Source of the DNA: CAWHXG01 sp963833235 | GTDB lineage: Bacteria; Pseudomonadota; Alphaproteobacteria; Rhodobacterales; Rhodobacteraceae | DNA: 64,000 nt | Direction of reading: 5' to 3' | NCBI GenBank assembly: GCA_963833235.1 | Contig: CAWHXG010000001.1 | Location: forward strand, 1,178,001-1,242,000 | In this document: piece by piece, positions 8,420 through 18,656 of the stretch | Layout: the number at the start of each line of letters is the position of its first letter | Numbering within the stretch: the first letter of the stretch is position 1 | Made by a program: the position numbers and the translations under genes | The notes under the pieces: model-generated | Seen by the model: the letters and a program-made list of their open reading frames with translations, nothing else | Databases searched by the model: none | Told to the model about the DNA's origin: nothing

Positions 8420-9664
8420 TCAGATCGGCTTGCCGCGCAGCAGCGCGGGCAGATCGCCAGTAAGCCCAGCGGCCTCGCGCATGAAGGCCCGGCGCAGCAT
8501 CGGGGTGTTGCCCACAAGGCTCAGCCCCAGGCCACGACCGGCCCGCAGCAGCGGATTGTCGTTCGAGAACAGCCTATTGAATCCGTCCGTCGCGAATGAC
8601 AGAAGCGCCGTGTCGAACCGGCGCCAGCTGGCATAGCGGGCCAGCACGTCAGCGCTGCCCGGGTCCTCTCCGCGCCGCCGCGCCTCGACCAGCACCTCCG
8701 CCAGGGCCGCGACGTCGCGCAGTCCGGCATTCAGGCCTTGCCCCGCAATTGGGTGGACCGCGCGGGCGGCATCGCCCACGAGCGCCACGCGTTCGGCGGT
8801 GAACGACCGGGCGAGCGAGCGGGCGAGCGGGTAGGTGTAGCGCGCGCCTTCCAGACGGATTGCGCCCAGAAAGTCGCCGAAGCGCGGGCGCAGAACATCC
8901 ATGTAGGCCGCATCGTCCAGCGCCTGGACAGCGGCGGCCTGCGCCGCGTTCTCCGTCCAGACGACCGAGGCGCGGTTGCCCGGGAGCGGCAGGATCGCCA
9001 GCGGCCCGGCGGGCATGAAGAACTGGTGCGCGATGCCGTGATGCGGGCGGTCGTGGGCCACGGCGCAGACCAGCGCGGTCTGGCTGTAGGGGGTGATCCG
9101 GCGGGTGATGCCGGCCCGTGTGGCCACGCCGCCCGCCCGCCCGTCAGCACCCACCAGTACCGGCGTGCCAAGCTCGGTTCCGTCTACGAGGGTGGCGAAA
9201 ATGCGGCCCGCCCCGAGCCGATGCGACCGCACGGTCTGCCCCTGAAGGAGGGTCACGCCGCTCTGCCGGGCGAGGGCCTCCAGAAGCGTGCGGCGAAGGT
9301 GCCGGTCTTCGACCATGTGGCCCATAGGCCCCTCTTCCAGCTCGGCATGATCGAATGCCATGACGTGCCGCGAGGGGCCCTCGCCCACCCGCCCGTCGCA
9401 GACGCGGATGCCGAGGATCGGCTGCGCCGCCTCTTCCAGCGCTTCCCATAGGCCGAGCGCACCAAGCATCCGCACAGAGGCATGGGCCAGGGCATAGCTG
9501 CGCCCATCGAAATCGGGGGCGGCCGGGATGTCGGGCGTGGCCGCATCAATCACGGTCACGGGCTGCCCGGCCTGCGCGAGAGCCAGCGCCAGCGTTGCAC
9601 CGTTGAGGCTGCCGCCCACGATCAGGACGTCGCCTGCGTGGGCGGAGGAGGTGGCGTGGGTCAT
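8420..9664 (-). CDS. UbiH/UbiF/VisC/COQ6 family FAD-dependent hydroxylase
   Basis: The 414-residue protein begins with a Rossmann FAD-binding motif, VLIVGGSLNGATLALALAQ. It has the second FAD motif RVALVGDAARAVHPIAGQGL near residue 290 and the internal LVGADGRAGGVATRAGI. These define the ubiquinone-biosynthesis aromatic hydroxylase family, which adds hydroxyl groups to the quinone ring at the membrane. The exact ring position cannot be told from sequence alone. The start ATG at 9664 was chosen because it directly precedes the Rossmann fold; a longer upstream reading would overlap the amidase promoter. Confidence 0.9.
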   Translation of the reverse strand: MTHATSSAHAGDVLIVGGSLNGATLALALAQAGQPVTVIDAATPDIPAAPDFDGRSYALAHASVRMLGALGLWEALEEAAQPILGIRVCDGRVGEGPSRHVMAFDHAELEEGPMGHMVEDRHLRRTLLEALARQSGVTLLQGQTVRSHRLGAGRIFATLVDGTELGTPVLVGADGRAGGVATRAGITRRITPYSQTALVCAVAHDRPHHGIAHQFFMPAGPLAILPLPGNRASVVWTENAAQAAAVQALDDAAYMDVLRPRFGDFLGAIRLEGARYTYPLARSLARSFTAERVALVGDAARAVHPIAGQGLNAGLRDVAALAEVLVEARRRGEDPGSADVLARYASWRRFDTALLSFATDGFNRLFSNDNPLLRAGRGLGLSLVGNTPMLRRAFMREAAGLTGDLPALLRGKPI

Positions 9665-9749
9665 GCCGGGCAATATGGCCGGACGCCCGGGATTGTCCAT
9701 CCGCCCGGTCACGTCTAGCGTGCGCCCCGCAACGTCGGAAAGGGTCGAA

Positions 9750-11081
9750 ATGCTGAAGGAATGGCAGCGCCAGAGTGCCGCGGACCTGGGCCGGGGCATC
9801 GCCGCAGGGCGGATCGACCCTGTGGAGCTGACCGAGGCCTTCCTAGAAGCCGCCTCCGCCTCGGATCTGACGCCGCGCATCTACGCCCGCCTGACCGAGG
9901 GCCGCGCCAGGGCGGAGGCGGAGGCCGCCTTGAAGCGGGCCCGTGCGGATACACCGCTGGGGCCGCTCGATGGTGTGCCAGTGTCGTGGAAGGATCTTTT
10001 CGACACGGCTGGCGTGGCGACGGAGGCGGGATCGCGCCTGCTGGAGGGCCGGGTGCCCGAGGCGGATGCGGAGGTTCTGGCGCGCGGGACGGCGGCGGGT
10101 CTCACCTGCCTCGGCAAGACCCATATGTCGGAGCTGGCCTTCGCCGGTCTGGGCTACAATCCGATGGCGGGCTCGCCGCCCTGCGTAAACGATGCGGGCG
10201 CGGTGTCTGGCGGGTCGTCTTCGGGGGCCGCGGCCTCGGTCGCCTTTGGGCTGGCTGCCGCGGCCGTCGGCTCCGACACGGGTGGATCGGTGCGGATCCC
10301 GGCCGCCTGGAACGATCTCGTGGGGCTGAAGCCGGCCCACAATGCGCTGCCGCTGACGGGCGTGGTACCGCTGGCGACCCGGTTCGACACGATCGGCCCG
10401 CTGACCCGCAGCGTCGAGGATGCCGCGCTGATGTTTGCCGCGCTCGGCGGTGGCGCGGCACCCGATCTCGGCGGGGCCAGCCTTTCGGGCGCCCGGCTGG
10501 GGGTGCTGGAGACCGTGGCGCTAGACGATCTGGAGGAGGCGCCGGGGCTGGCACACGAGGCGGCGCTGGCGCGTTTCGCCGCCGCCGGGGCGCAGTTGGT
10601 GCCGGTGCAGGTGCCTGCCCTTGTCGATGCGATGGCGCTGTCGGCGGTTCTCTATACGGCGGAGGCCTATGCGATCTGGGGCGAGGCCATCGAGCGCGAT
10701 CCCAACGCCATGTTCTTCCAGGTGCGCGAACGCTTCCGCGCCGGCGCGGCCTTTTCGGCGGTGGAGTACATCCGTGCATGGCGGGCGCTGGAGGGGTACC
10801 GGGCGGAGTGGGCCGCGGCGACGGAGGGGGTCGACGCGGTGATCGTGCCAACCGCCGCGATCCTGCCGCCGCAGATGGCGCGGGTGGCTGAGGACCATGC
10901 GTATTACGTGGAGCGCAACCTGATGACGCTGCGCAACACACGGATCGGCAACCTGATGGGCCTCTGCGCGCTGACCCTGCCCACCGGCACGCCCTCCTGC
11001 GGGATCAGCCTGATGGGCGCCCCGGGGGAGGAAACGGCGCTGTTGCGCTTGGGTGCCGGTGCGGAGGCGGTCTTGGCCTGA
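9750..11081 (+). CDS. Amidase signature family enzyme
   Basis: This 443-residue hydrolase has the amidase signature at residues 154-159 (GGSSSG), followed by GSDTGGSVRIPAAW. The catalytic lysine is expected in PVSWKDLFDTAG. The family uses a Ser-cisSer-Lys triad to cleave amide bonds; members range from GatA to indoleacetamide hydrolases. No gatB or gatC is near, so this is unlikely to be the aminoacyl-tRNA amidotransferase, and the substrate is unknown. The ATG at 9750 follows an AAAGGG ribosome site. It is divergent from the UbiH-family gene. Confidence 0.88.
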   Translation: MLKEWQRQSAADLGRGIAAGRIDPVELTEAFLEAASASDLTPRIYARLTEGRARAEAEAALKRARADTPLGPLDGVPVSWKDLFDTAGVATEAGSRLLEGRVPEADAEVLARGTAAGLTCLGKTHMSELAFAGLGYNPMAGSPPCVNDAGAVSGGSSSGAAASVAFGLAAAAVGSDTGGSVRIPAAWNDLVGLKPAHNALPLTGVVPLATRFDTIGPLTRSVEDAALMFAALGGGAAPDLGGASLSGARLGVLETVALDDLEEAPGLAHEAALARFAAAGAQLVPVQVPALVDAMALSAVLYTAEAYAIWGEAIERDPNAMFFQVRERFRAGAAFSAVEYIRAWRALEGYRAEWAAATEGVDAVIVPTAAILPPQMARVAEDHAYYVERNLMTLRNTRIGNLMGLCALTLPTGTPSCGISLMGAPGEETALLRLGAGAEAVLA

Positions 11082-11169
11082 GCGCCCCACGGCGCTGGAC
11101 CGGCGGGGCGCAAGCGGATACCTTTTGACGCAAAGGGGCGGCGAACGACCCCCGGCGATTTGAGGCACG

Positions 11170-12351
11170 ATGCAGCACCCCGCGCGGTTCACCGACCTGC
11201 CGGCATACGCCTTCCCGCGTCTGCAGGCCCTGCTCGACGGGATACCGCCGGGCGGGGTTCCGCTGCCGATGTCGCTGGGCGAGCCGAAGCATCCGTTTCC
11301 CGAATGGGTACCGGGGATCATCGCCGAGGCCGCCGCCGAGTTCTCGCGCTATCCGCCCAACGAGGGCGCGCCCGAGCTGCTGGAGGCGATCGCCGCATGG
11401 GTACAGCGGCGGTATGGTGTATCCCTCGACCCCGCGCGCCAGATCATGGCGCTGAACGGCACGCGCGAGGGTCTTTACAATGCCGCGATGGCGCTTTGCC
11501 CTGAAACGAAGGGCGGGCGCCCGCCGGCGGTGCTGATCCCGAACCCGTTCTATCCCGTCTATGCGGTCGCCGCACTTTCCGTAGGGGCCGAGCCGGTGCC
11601 CGTTGCAGCGACGGAGGAGACGGGATTCCTGCCCGATTTCGCCAGCCTTCCTGCCGAAGTGCTGGACCGGACGACGATGGCATACCTTTGCTCGCCCTCC
11701 AATCCGCAGGGTGCCGTGGCGAGCGCCGCCTACTGGGCGGAACTTCTGGCGCTCGCGGATCGGCACGATTTCCGAATTCTCGCCGACGAATGCTACAGTG
11801 AGATCTGGCGTCATGCGCCGCCCCATGGCGGGCTGCAAGCCGTGGCGGCAGCGGGCGCCGATCCGGAGCGGGTGGTGGTGTTCCATTCGCTCTCGAAGCG
11901 CTCCAACCTGCCGGGCATGCGTTCGGGCTTCGTGGCCGGCGGGCCGGAGGCCATCGCCGCCATGCGCAAGCTGCGGGCCTATGCCGGCACGCCGCTGCCC
12001 CTGCCGCTGCAGCGCGCGGCTCAGGCGCTATGGGCCGACGAGGCGCATGTTGTGGCCAACCGCGCACTCTACGTGGCGAAGTTCGCCGAGGCCGATACGA
12101 TCCTGGGCGACATGCCGGGATACCGCTCGCCCGAGGCGGGATTCTTCCTGTGGCTGCCGGTGCCGGATGGCGAGGCCGCGACGGTCGACTTATGGCGTCG
12201 CACCGGGGTGAAGGTTCTGCCGGGCGGATATCTGGGCCGCGAGGGGCCTTCGGGCAATCCGGGCCGCGGCTATATTCGGGCGGCGCTGGTGGCCCCGCAG
12301 GACGATGTCGTCCGCGGGCTGTCGGCGATCCGCACCCACCTTTACCAGTGA
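11170..12351 (+). CDS. PLP-dependent class I/II aminotransferase (DapC-like)
   Basis: The 393-residue fold type I enzyme shows the PLP-lysine motif SLSKRSNLPGMRSGF, the SPSNPQG segment and the phosphate-binding ALNGTREGLYNAA. The overall sequence resembles alphaproteobacterial succinyldiaminopimelate transaminases (DapC), which act in lysine and cell-wall precursor synthesis. Other substrates remain possible because class I/II specificity is hard to call. It ends ten bases before ftsK and may be co-transcribed with it. Confidence 0.85.
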   Translation: MQHPARFTDLPAYAFPRLQALLDGIPPGGVPLPMSLGEPKHPFPEWVPGIIAEAAAEFSRYPPNEGAPELLEAIAAWVQRRYGVSLDPARQIMALNGTREGLYNAAMALCPETKGGRPPAVLIPNPFYPVYAVAALSVGAEPVPVAATEETGFLPDFASLPAEVLDRTTMAYLCSPSNPQGAVASAAYWAELLALADRHDFRILADECYSEIWRHAPPHGGLQAVAAAGADPERVVVFHSLSKRSNLPGMRSGFVAGGPEAIAAMRKLRAYAGTPLPLPLQRAAQALWADEAHVVANRALYVAKFAEADTILGDMPGYRSPEAGFFLWLPVPDGEAATVDLWRRTGVKVLPGGYLGREGPSGNPGRGYIRAALVAPQDDVVRGLSAIRTHLYQ

Positions 12352-12361
12352 GGTTTTTCTG

Positions 12362-15141
12362 ATGGCCTTCCAGACCCGGCACCGTGACCCCCTGTTCGAC
12401 GCCGAGACCCAGGCGGCGCTGGAGCGGCGGGCGCAGGAGGTAATGGGCGCGGGCCTTCTGGCCGCCGGGGCGGTGCTGGTGCTGGCGCTCGGCTCCTACA
12501 CGCCGACTGATCCCAGCTTTCTCGGCACGTCGAGCGAGCCGCCGGCCAACCTGCTGGGCCATGTTGGCGCGCATCTGGCAGCGCCCCTCTACGTCATTCT
12601 CGGCGCAGGCTCCTGGGCGCTGGCGGTCGTGGCCCTGGCGTGGGGCCTGCGCTTCGTGCTGCACCGGGGCAGCGAGCGGGCGCTGACCCGGCTGATCTTC
12701 ATGCCGCTGGCCGTGGCGCTGGCGGCGGTCTACGCCGCGACGCTGGTGCCGGGGCCGGGCTGGACGCATTCCTTCGGCCTCGGCGGACTTTTTGGCGACA
12801 CGGCCCTCGGGGTTCTGGTGGGCGTGCTGCCGGTCGCTCCGGGCCTTGGGCTGAAGCTCGCCGCCGTAGGGCTCGCGGCGGGGTTGCTGGCGCTCGGCCT
12901 CTACGCGCTTGGCGCGACGCGCGCCGAGCTTGCCGGCGCGGGGCGGTTCCTGTGGTACGGGTTGCTGATGGCGCTGCACCAGACCCTGCAGGCGCTCGGC
13001 CGGTTCGGCGGCGGCGCGAGCGCGCGGGTGGCAGAGGGCCGGGCGCGACGCCGCGCGGCACGCGAGGCCCGGGCCGAGGATGTGCCCGTACCGCACGAGG
13101 CAGCCCCGGCGCCCGGACTCTTCAACGCATCGTTGCCCGCCGCGGTACGGAGCCGGCCGAGGCGTGGGACGGCGCGTTGATCGAGGACGACGAAGAGGAG
13201 GACGACGAGATCGACGCGGGCCGCGACGACCGGGTGCGCGCCCGCATCGCCGATGCGATCCGCTCGCGGGTGCGGCAGGACGGGACGCGCGCCGCCGAGC
13301 GCGCCCGCGACCGCCGCGAACCCGTGCTCGGCCGCCCGCGCGAAACGCCTGCGGACGCCGACGCGGCGCCCGAGGACGACGACGACGCGGTGATACTGGG
13401 CGCCTCGCCCTTCACGGCCTCCCGCCTCGGCGGCGGCCTCACCGAGGTCGACGTGGACGGCGATCTGGACGACGAAGCCGAGATGCCCCCAATGGCTCCG
13501 ATCCCTACCGCCGCCATCCCTCGCTACCCCGAGACGCGGCCGAAGGTGGAGCAGGCGGCCCCCCGCCCGGCGCCCTCCGCGCGGGCCCGGGCCGAGGCGC
13601 AGCCCGATCTGCCGCTGGAGGAGCGGGAGGACGGGTACGAGCATCCGCCCCTGGCGCTGCTTATGGACCCGGCGACGGTGGAGAAGACCTATCTCAGCGA
13701 AGAGGCGCTGGAGCAGAACGCCCGGATGCTGGAGAACGTGCTGGACGATTACGGCGTCAAGGGCGAGATCGTCAGCGTCCGCCCCGGACCCGTGGTGACC
13801 ATGTACGAGCTGGAACCGGCGCCGGGCCTCAAGGCCAGCCGGGTGATCGGCCTTTCCGACGACATCGCGCGATCCATGTCGGCACTCAGCGCCCGGGTCT
13901 CGACCGTGCCGGGGCGCAGCGTGATCGGGATCGAGCTGCCGAACGAGCGCCGGGAGATGGTGCTGCTGCGCGAGATCCTCGCCGCCCGCGACTTCGGCGA
14001 CAGCAAGCTGAGGCTGCCGCTGGCGCTTGGAAAAGACATCGGCGGCGGCGCGGTAGTGGCCAACCTCGCCAAGATGCCCCACCTGCTGATCGCCGGGACC
14101 ACCGGTTCGGGCAAGTCGGTGGCGATCAACACGATGATCCTGAGCCTGCTCTACAAGCTGACACCCGACGAATGCCGGCTGATCATGATCGACCCCAAGA
14201 TGCTGGAGCTCAGCGTCTACGACGGCATCCCGCATCTGCTGAGCCCGGTGGTGACCGACCCCAAGAAGGCGGTCGTGGCGCTGAAATGGGTCGTGGGCGA
14301 GATGGAGGAGCGATATCGCAAAATGTCCCGCATGGGCGTGCGCAACATCGAGGGCTTCAACGGCCGGGTGGCCGACGCGCTCGGCAGGGGCGAGATGTTC
14401 AGCCGCACCGTGCAGACGGGCTTCGACGACGAGACCGGCGATCCGGTATTCGAGACCGAGGAGACGGTGCCGGAGTTCTTGCCTTACATCGTCGTGATCG
14501 TCGACGAGATGGCCGATCTGATGATGGTCGCCGGCAAGGAGATCGAGGCCTGCATCCAGCGGCTGGCGCAGATGGCCCGCGCCAGCGGCATCCACCTCAT
14601 CATGGCGACGCAGCGGCCCTCCGTCGACGTGATCACCGGCACGATCAAGGCGAACTTTCCCACCCGCATAAGCTTCCAGGTGACCTCCAAGATCGACAGC
14701 CGCACCATCCTCGGCGAGCAGGGGGCGGAGCAGCTGCTTGGCATGGGCGACATGCTCTACATGGCCGGCGGCGGCCGGATCGGGCGGATCCACGGGCCGT
14801 TCGTCAGCGACGAGGAGGTGGAGGAGGTCGTCAACCACCTCAAGGCCTTCGGGCCGCCGGCCTATGTGGGCAACGTCGTGGATGGCCCGGAAGACGGGGC
14901 GGCCGACGACATCGACCTGGTTCTGGGCCTCGGGGGCAACACCACCGGCGAGGACGTGCTCTACGATCAGGCGGTGCAGGTGGTGATCCACGACCGCAAA
15001 TGCTCGACCTCCTACATCCAGCGCAAGCTCGCCATTGGTTACAACAAGGCCGCCCGGCTGGTGGAACAGATGGAAGATGCGGGGCTGGTCTCCTCCGCCA
15101 ACCACGTGGGCAAGCGCGAGGTTCTGGTGCCCGAGCAATGA
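12362..15141 (+). CDS. ftsK: DNA translocase FtsK, frameshifted
   Basis: FtsK is a septum-anchored DNA pump that clears chromosome dimers at division. The N-terminal part (MAFQTRHRDPLFDAETQ) holds four predicted membrane helices up to about residue 200. A one-base loss near 13126 shifts the frame; adding one C restores GLFNRIVARRGTEP. A linker rich in acidic residues follows, then the motor with Walker A GTTGSGKSVAINT, Walker B IVVIVDEMADLMMV, and GMGDMLYMAGGGRIGRIHG. The C-terminal gamma winged helix ends in VGKREVLVPEQ. The restored protein is about 926 residues, normal for the family. FtsK is usually essential, so the indel is probably a sequence error. Confidence 0.92.
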
Positions 15142-15206
15142 GCGCGTCGCCGTTTCGTGAAGTCCGGGGGGATGCGGGGCGGGGCGAGGACGCCTATTCT
15201 CGCATC

Positions 15207-15800
15207 ATGAAACGCATGTTTGCCGCGGCGCTTGCCGCCTGCCTTGTCACCGCCCCGGCTGCCGCCGACCGCTTGTCGCTCAAGGAGGTCTCGACCTACC
15301 TCAATACACTGACCAATGCCCGCGCCGACTTCGTGCAGGTCAACGGCGACGGCAGCCGCTCTTCTGGAACCCTCACGCTGAAACGCCCGGGGCGGGCGCG
15401 CTTCGAATACGATCCGCCCAACGAGGCGGCGCTCGTGCTGGCCAGCGGCGGGCAGGTGGCGGTATTCGATGACCGCGCCAGCGGACGGCCGGAGCAGTAC
15501 GCCCTTCGCCAGACGCCCCTGAACATCCTGCTGGCGCGCAACGTTGACCTCACGCGTACCCGCATGGTCACGGGCCATGGCGAGCAGGGCGACCGCACCA
15601 TCGTGCAGGCGCAGGACCCGGACCACCCGGAATACGGAACAATCTGGATGTACTTCAATCAGAACCCGGTGCGGCTTTCGGAATGGCTGATCACCTCGGA
15701 TACCGGCGAGAAGACCCGGATCATCCTGGAGCCCTTTACCAATCCAGGCAACCTGCCGCCAAGCCTCTTCGACGTGTCGCGCGAGATCGGGAGGCGCTAG
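15207..15800 (+). CDS. lolA: LolA-family outer-membrane lipoprotein carrier
   Basis: The 197-residue protein has a clear signal peptide (MKRMFAAALAACLVTAPAAA), so it is periplasmic. The mature part matches LolA: SLKEVSTYLNTLTNARADFV, FEYDPPNEAALVLASGGQ, and the basic C-terminal NLPPSLFDVSREIGRR. LolA ferries lipoproteins from LolCDE to the outer membrane. The ATG at 15207 was chosen because it begins the signal peptide; the frame is open further upstream only as part of a shadow of ftsK. The gene lies 65 bp after ftsK and its end overlaps by four bases the convergent lipoprotein gene. Confidence 0.9.
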   Translation: MKRMFAAALAACLVTAPAAADRLSLKEVSTYLNTLTNARADFVQVNGDGSRSSGTLTLKRPGRARFEYDPPNEAALVLASGGQVAVFDDRASGRPEQYALRQTPLNILLARNVDLTRTRMVTGHGEQGDRTIVQAQDPDHPEYGTIWMYFNQNPVRLSEWLITSDTGEKTRIILEPFTNPGNLPPSLFDVSREIGRR

Positions 15801-16384
15801 CCGCGGACCACGCGGCAACTGCGAAGCTGGCTGTCATATCGGGCGGCCCGGCTCGATACCCTGTTCGCCACGCCCAGAAGCCAAGGCTTGCGGTTGTAGC
15901 TGCCGCGCGCAAAGCCCGCGTGCCCTTCGTGGTAGGCAAGGTACTGGTTGCGCGCGTCCGTCTTCGGGATGCCGTTGCGTCGCGTGCTGAGGTCCATGTA
16001 CCAGCCCATGAAATCGGTCGCGTCGCGGATGTTGTTCCGGCGCGCGCGATTGCGCCCGGCGGAAGCGCGATACTCGTCCCAGGTGCCGTCGAGCGCCTGC
16101 GCATAGCCATAGGCCGAGGATTGCCGGCCAAGGGGGATCACCCCGAGCGCATATTGATGCGGCGTCCGCGCATCCGGCTGGAATTTGCTTTCCTGGTAAA
16201 TCGTAGCCATCTGCACGGCGACGGGGATGCCCCGACGCCGTTCGGTGCGCTTCATGGCGCGCAGATAGAAGGGGCGCTGAGCTACGATGCTGCAGGCATT
16301 CTCGAGGTCGCGCGGCGGCGCGCCATCGCCGCCACAGGCGGACAGCAGGATAACAAGCATCAGCGCGCATGTTCGGCTGCTCAT
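15797..16384 (-). CDS. Lytic transglycosylase SLT-domain lipoprotein
   Basis: The 195-residue protein starts with a short lipoprotein signal peptide whose lipobox is LLSAC at about residues 13-17. The catalytic domain shows the SLT features QMATIYQESKFQPDAR, with E as the likely catalytic acid, and SSAYGYAQALDGTWDEYR. It would cleave peptidoglycan glycan strands from the periplasmic face of a membrane. The short AT-rich stretch upstream (about 16400-16425) is a likely promoter. It is convergent with lolA. Confidence 0.87.
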   Translation of the reverse strand: MSSRTCALMLVILLSACGGDGAPPRDLENACSIVAQRPFYLRAMKRTERRRGIPVAVQMATIYQESKFQPDARTPHQYALGVIPLGRQSSAYGYAQALDGTWDEYRASAGRNRARRNNIRDATDFMGWYMDLSTRRNGIPKTDARNQYLAYHEGHAGFARGSYNRKPWLLGVANRVSSRAARYDSQLRSCRVVRG

Positions 16385-16586
16385 TCTGCCTCGCGCGGTT
16401 CGTTTTATTTTATCCTAGACCAATCGCGGCCCGGGCGAAACGGAAATTCCCGTGATCGAGGTCAACGGCAGTCCAGGCGCGTCCGAGGCCCCGGAAATCG
16501 GGGCGTTCGCAACGTGGTCGGGTTTTCCCCGCATGGACATCGCGGCGGCAAATGCGCTAAGGCGGCCCCTTAACGGAGTGAGGTCA

Positions 16587-16913
16587 ATGCTGAAGACACA
16601 GGCCAAGTTCAAGCTCGGGCAAGTGGTCCGCCATCGCAAGCATCCGTTTCGCGGGGTTGTCTTCGACGTGGACGCGGAATTCGCCAACACCGACGATTGG
16701 TACGACGCGATCCCCGAAGAGGCGCGCCCCTCCAAGGACCAGCCATTCTACCACCTGCTGGCCGAGAACGAGCAGAGCTACTATGTCGCCTACGTTTCCG
16801 AGCAGAACCTGCTGGCGGACAACAGCGGAGAGCCGGTGGATCACCCGGACCTGACCGACATGTTCGGCGAGTTCAGCGATGGGTTCTATCCCTTGCAGGC
16901 TCAGTTGAACTGA
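16587..16913 (+). CDS. hspQ: Heat shock protein HspQ
   Basis: The 108-residue protein (MLKTQAKFKLGQVVRHRKHP) carries the hemimethylated-DNA-binding/YccV fold seen in HspQ. Its conserved stretches are FRGVVFDVDAEFANTDDWYD and DQPFYHLLAENEQSYYVAYV. In enterics HspQ is a heat-shock protein that modulates Lon; it is soluble. The ATG at 16587 follows GGAGTGAGG and is preferred over upstream in-frame starts. It ends five bases before the convergent gamma-glutamyltransferase gene. Confidence 0.92.
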   Translation: MLKTQAKFKLGQVVRHRKHPFRGVVFDVDAEFANTDDWYDAIPEEARPSKDQPFYHLLAENEQSYYVAYVSEQNLLADNSGEPVDHPDLTDMFGEFSDGFYPLQAQLN

Positions 16914-16917
16914 GCCG

Positions 16918-18498
16918 TCAGTAGCCGAGCGCGCAGCCGTCCTTGCGGGGGTCGGAGGCGCCCTCGAGCACGCCGGTATCCCAGTTCATCCGGATCGCCT
17001 GCGCGCCGCCGATCGGAGTACGTGGAATTTCCACCCGGTGCCCCATCTCGGCCAGTTCGGCCCGGACGGTTGCGTCATATCCTCGCTCTACCTTCAGCAC
17101 CCCGGCATCCCAGAAGATGCGAGGGGCATCCAGCGCCGCCTGCGGGTGCAGGCCGTAGTCCCGGAGGTTGGTCAGCACCCGAGCATGCCCCGCCGGCTGA
17201 TAGGCGCCACCCATGACGCCGAAGGGCATGGTGATGCGGCCGCCTTCGGCCAGCATCGCGGGAATGATCGTGTGCATGGGCCGCTTGCCGCCGCCGGCCT
17301 CGTTGGGATGGCCGGCGGCAAGCGTGAAGCCGGCGCCGCGGTTGTGCAGCAAGATGCCGAATTCGGGCGAGGCGATGCCGCTGCCGAACGTGTCGTAGAT
17401 CGAGTAGATCAACGAGACCATCATTCGGTCGCGATCGACCACGGTGATGTAGATGGTTTCCTTGTGGACGTTTTCGGCGAGCGCCACGGGATCGGCCATG
17501 GCCCGGGCGGGATCGATGAGCGCGGCCAGGCCGCGGGCGGTCTTCAGCGCCAGCATGTGATCGAGCCGGGTCGTGTGGTCGGCATCCGCAAGAAAGCGGT
17601 TGCGGGCATCGTAGGCGAGCTTCGTCGCCTCGGCCTCTATGTGCGCGCGAGCCGCGCCGAACGGCGGCAAGGCGGGCAGATCGAACTCCGCCAGTATGTT
17701 GGCCATCAGGATAGCCGTGGCACCGTGGCCGTTGGGCGGATGTTCCAGAAGGTCGATGCCCTTGTAGGTGCCGCTGATCGGGCTGCCCCAATCCGCCTGC
17801 GTGGAGGCGAAGTCGGCCTCGGTATGGGTGCCTCCGGCGGAAATGAGGGCGCCCAGCATATCTGCCGCGACCTCTCCGCCATAAAATGCTTCTGCCCCTT
17901 TTCGCGCGATCCGGCGAAGAACCTCGGCCTGCCCGGGCGCGGCGAAGACCGCGCCGGCGGGCAGTGGGCGCCCGTTCTTGAGAAAATGCCGGCGCGCCGC
18001 CTCTCCGAGGTTTCCGGCGCCCTCGACCCAGTCGAAGGCGACCCGGGGAGCCACGGGAATGCCCGCCTCCGCCGCCTCGATGGCGGGGGCGAGGACCGCG
18101 TCGAGCCCGAGGCGGCCATGGGCGGCAGAGAGGCGGCAGAAGGCATCGACCGCGCCCGGGATGGTCACCGCCGCCGCCGCGTGGGCGGGCATGGCGACAT
18201 GTCCTTCGGACCGCAGCTTCGCCGGGTCCAGGCCCTGCGGCGCGCGCCCCGAACCGTTCAGTGCGAGGACCGGGGCCTCGCCCGCCGGCTTTACGAGCGC
18301 AAAGCAATCCCCGCCGAGGCCGGCCATCTGCGGTTCTGCGATGCCGAGAAGGATCGCTCCGGCGATAGCAGCGTCAGCCGCATTCCCGCCGCTGCGCAGG
18401 ATATCGATCGCGGCACGGGCGGCCATGGGATGCGACGTGGCGCACATGCCGTTCATCGCAAAGACGGCCGAGCGGCCGGGCAGGTGAAAGTCGCGCAT
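16918..18498 (-). CDS. Gamma-glutamyltransferase family protein
   Basis: The 526-residue Ntn-hydrolase shows the large-subunit start CATSHPMAARAAIDILRSGG, NAADAAIAGAILLG and the glycine-rich EPQMAGLGGDCFALV. The expected autocleavage Thr lies in HKETIYITVVDRD, and a late GGKRPMHTIIPAML segment is present. Such enzymes cleave gamma-glutamyl bonds in glutathione or related compounds. No signal peptide is visible, so this member may be cytoplasmic; Rhodobacterales carry several paralogs of unknown substrate. It stands alone on the minus strand. Confidence 0.88.
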   Translation of the reverse strand: MRDFHLPGRSAVFAMNGMCATSHPMAARAAIDILRSGGNAADAAIAGAILLGIAEPQMAGLGGDCFALVKPAGEAPVLALNGSGRAPQGLDPAKLRSEGHVAMPAHAAAAVTIPGAVDAFCRLSAAHGRLGLDAVLAPAIEAAEAGIPVAPRVAFDWVEGAGNLGEAARRHFLKNGRPLPAGAVFAAPGQAEVLRRIARKGAEAFYGGEVAADMLGALISAGGTHTEADFASTQADWGSPISGTYKGIDLLEHPPNGHGATAILMANILAEFDLPALPPFGAARAHIEAEATKLAYDARNRFLADADHTTRLDHMLALKTARGLAALIDPARAMADPVALAENVHKETIYITVVDRDRMMVSLIYSIYDTFGSGIASPEFGILLHNRGAGFTLAAGHPNEAGGGKRPMHTIIPAMLAEGGRITMPFGVMGGAYQPAGHARVLTNLRDYGLHPQAALDAPRIFWDAGVLKVERGYDATVRAELAEMGHRVEIPRTPIGGAQAIRMNWDTGVLEGASDPRKDGCALGY

Positions 18499-18656
18499 CG
18501 AACCTCGTGGTGTCGTGGGACCCGTTCGTCCTATGCCAAGCGGCTGCGGCCGGAAAGGCGCGATCAGCGCGTGCGGCGCGAATGTTGTTCCGCTCCCTTA
18601 GGCGCGTTTCCGTCCCTGCGGTCCAGATGGTCCGGCAATGGCCCGAGGTGAGGCGA

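Noticed and set aside
9528..9749. Longer N-terminus for the amidase
   Set aside because: The extension reads through the antisense strand of the UbiH-family gene and lacks conservation; the ATG at 9750 has a proper ribosome site and starts the domain.
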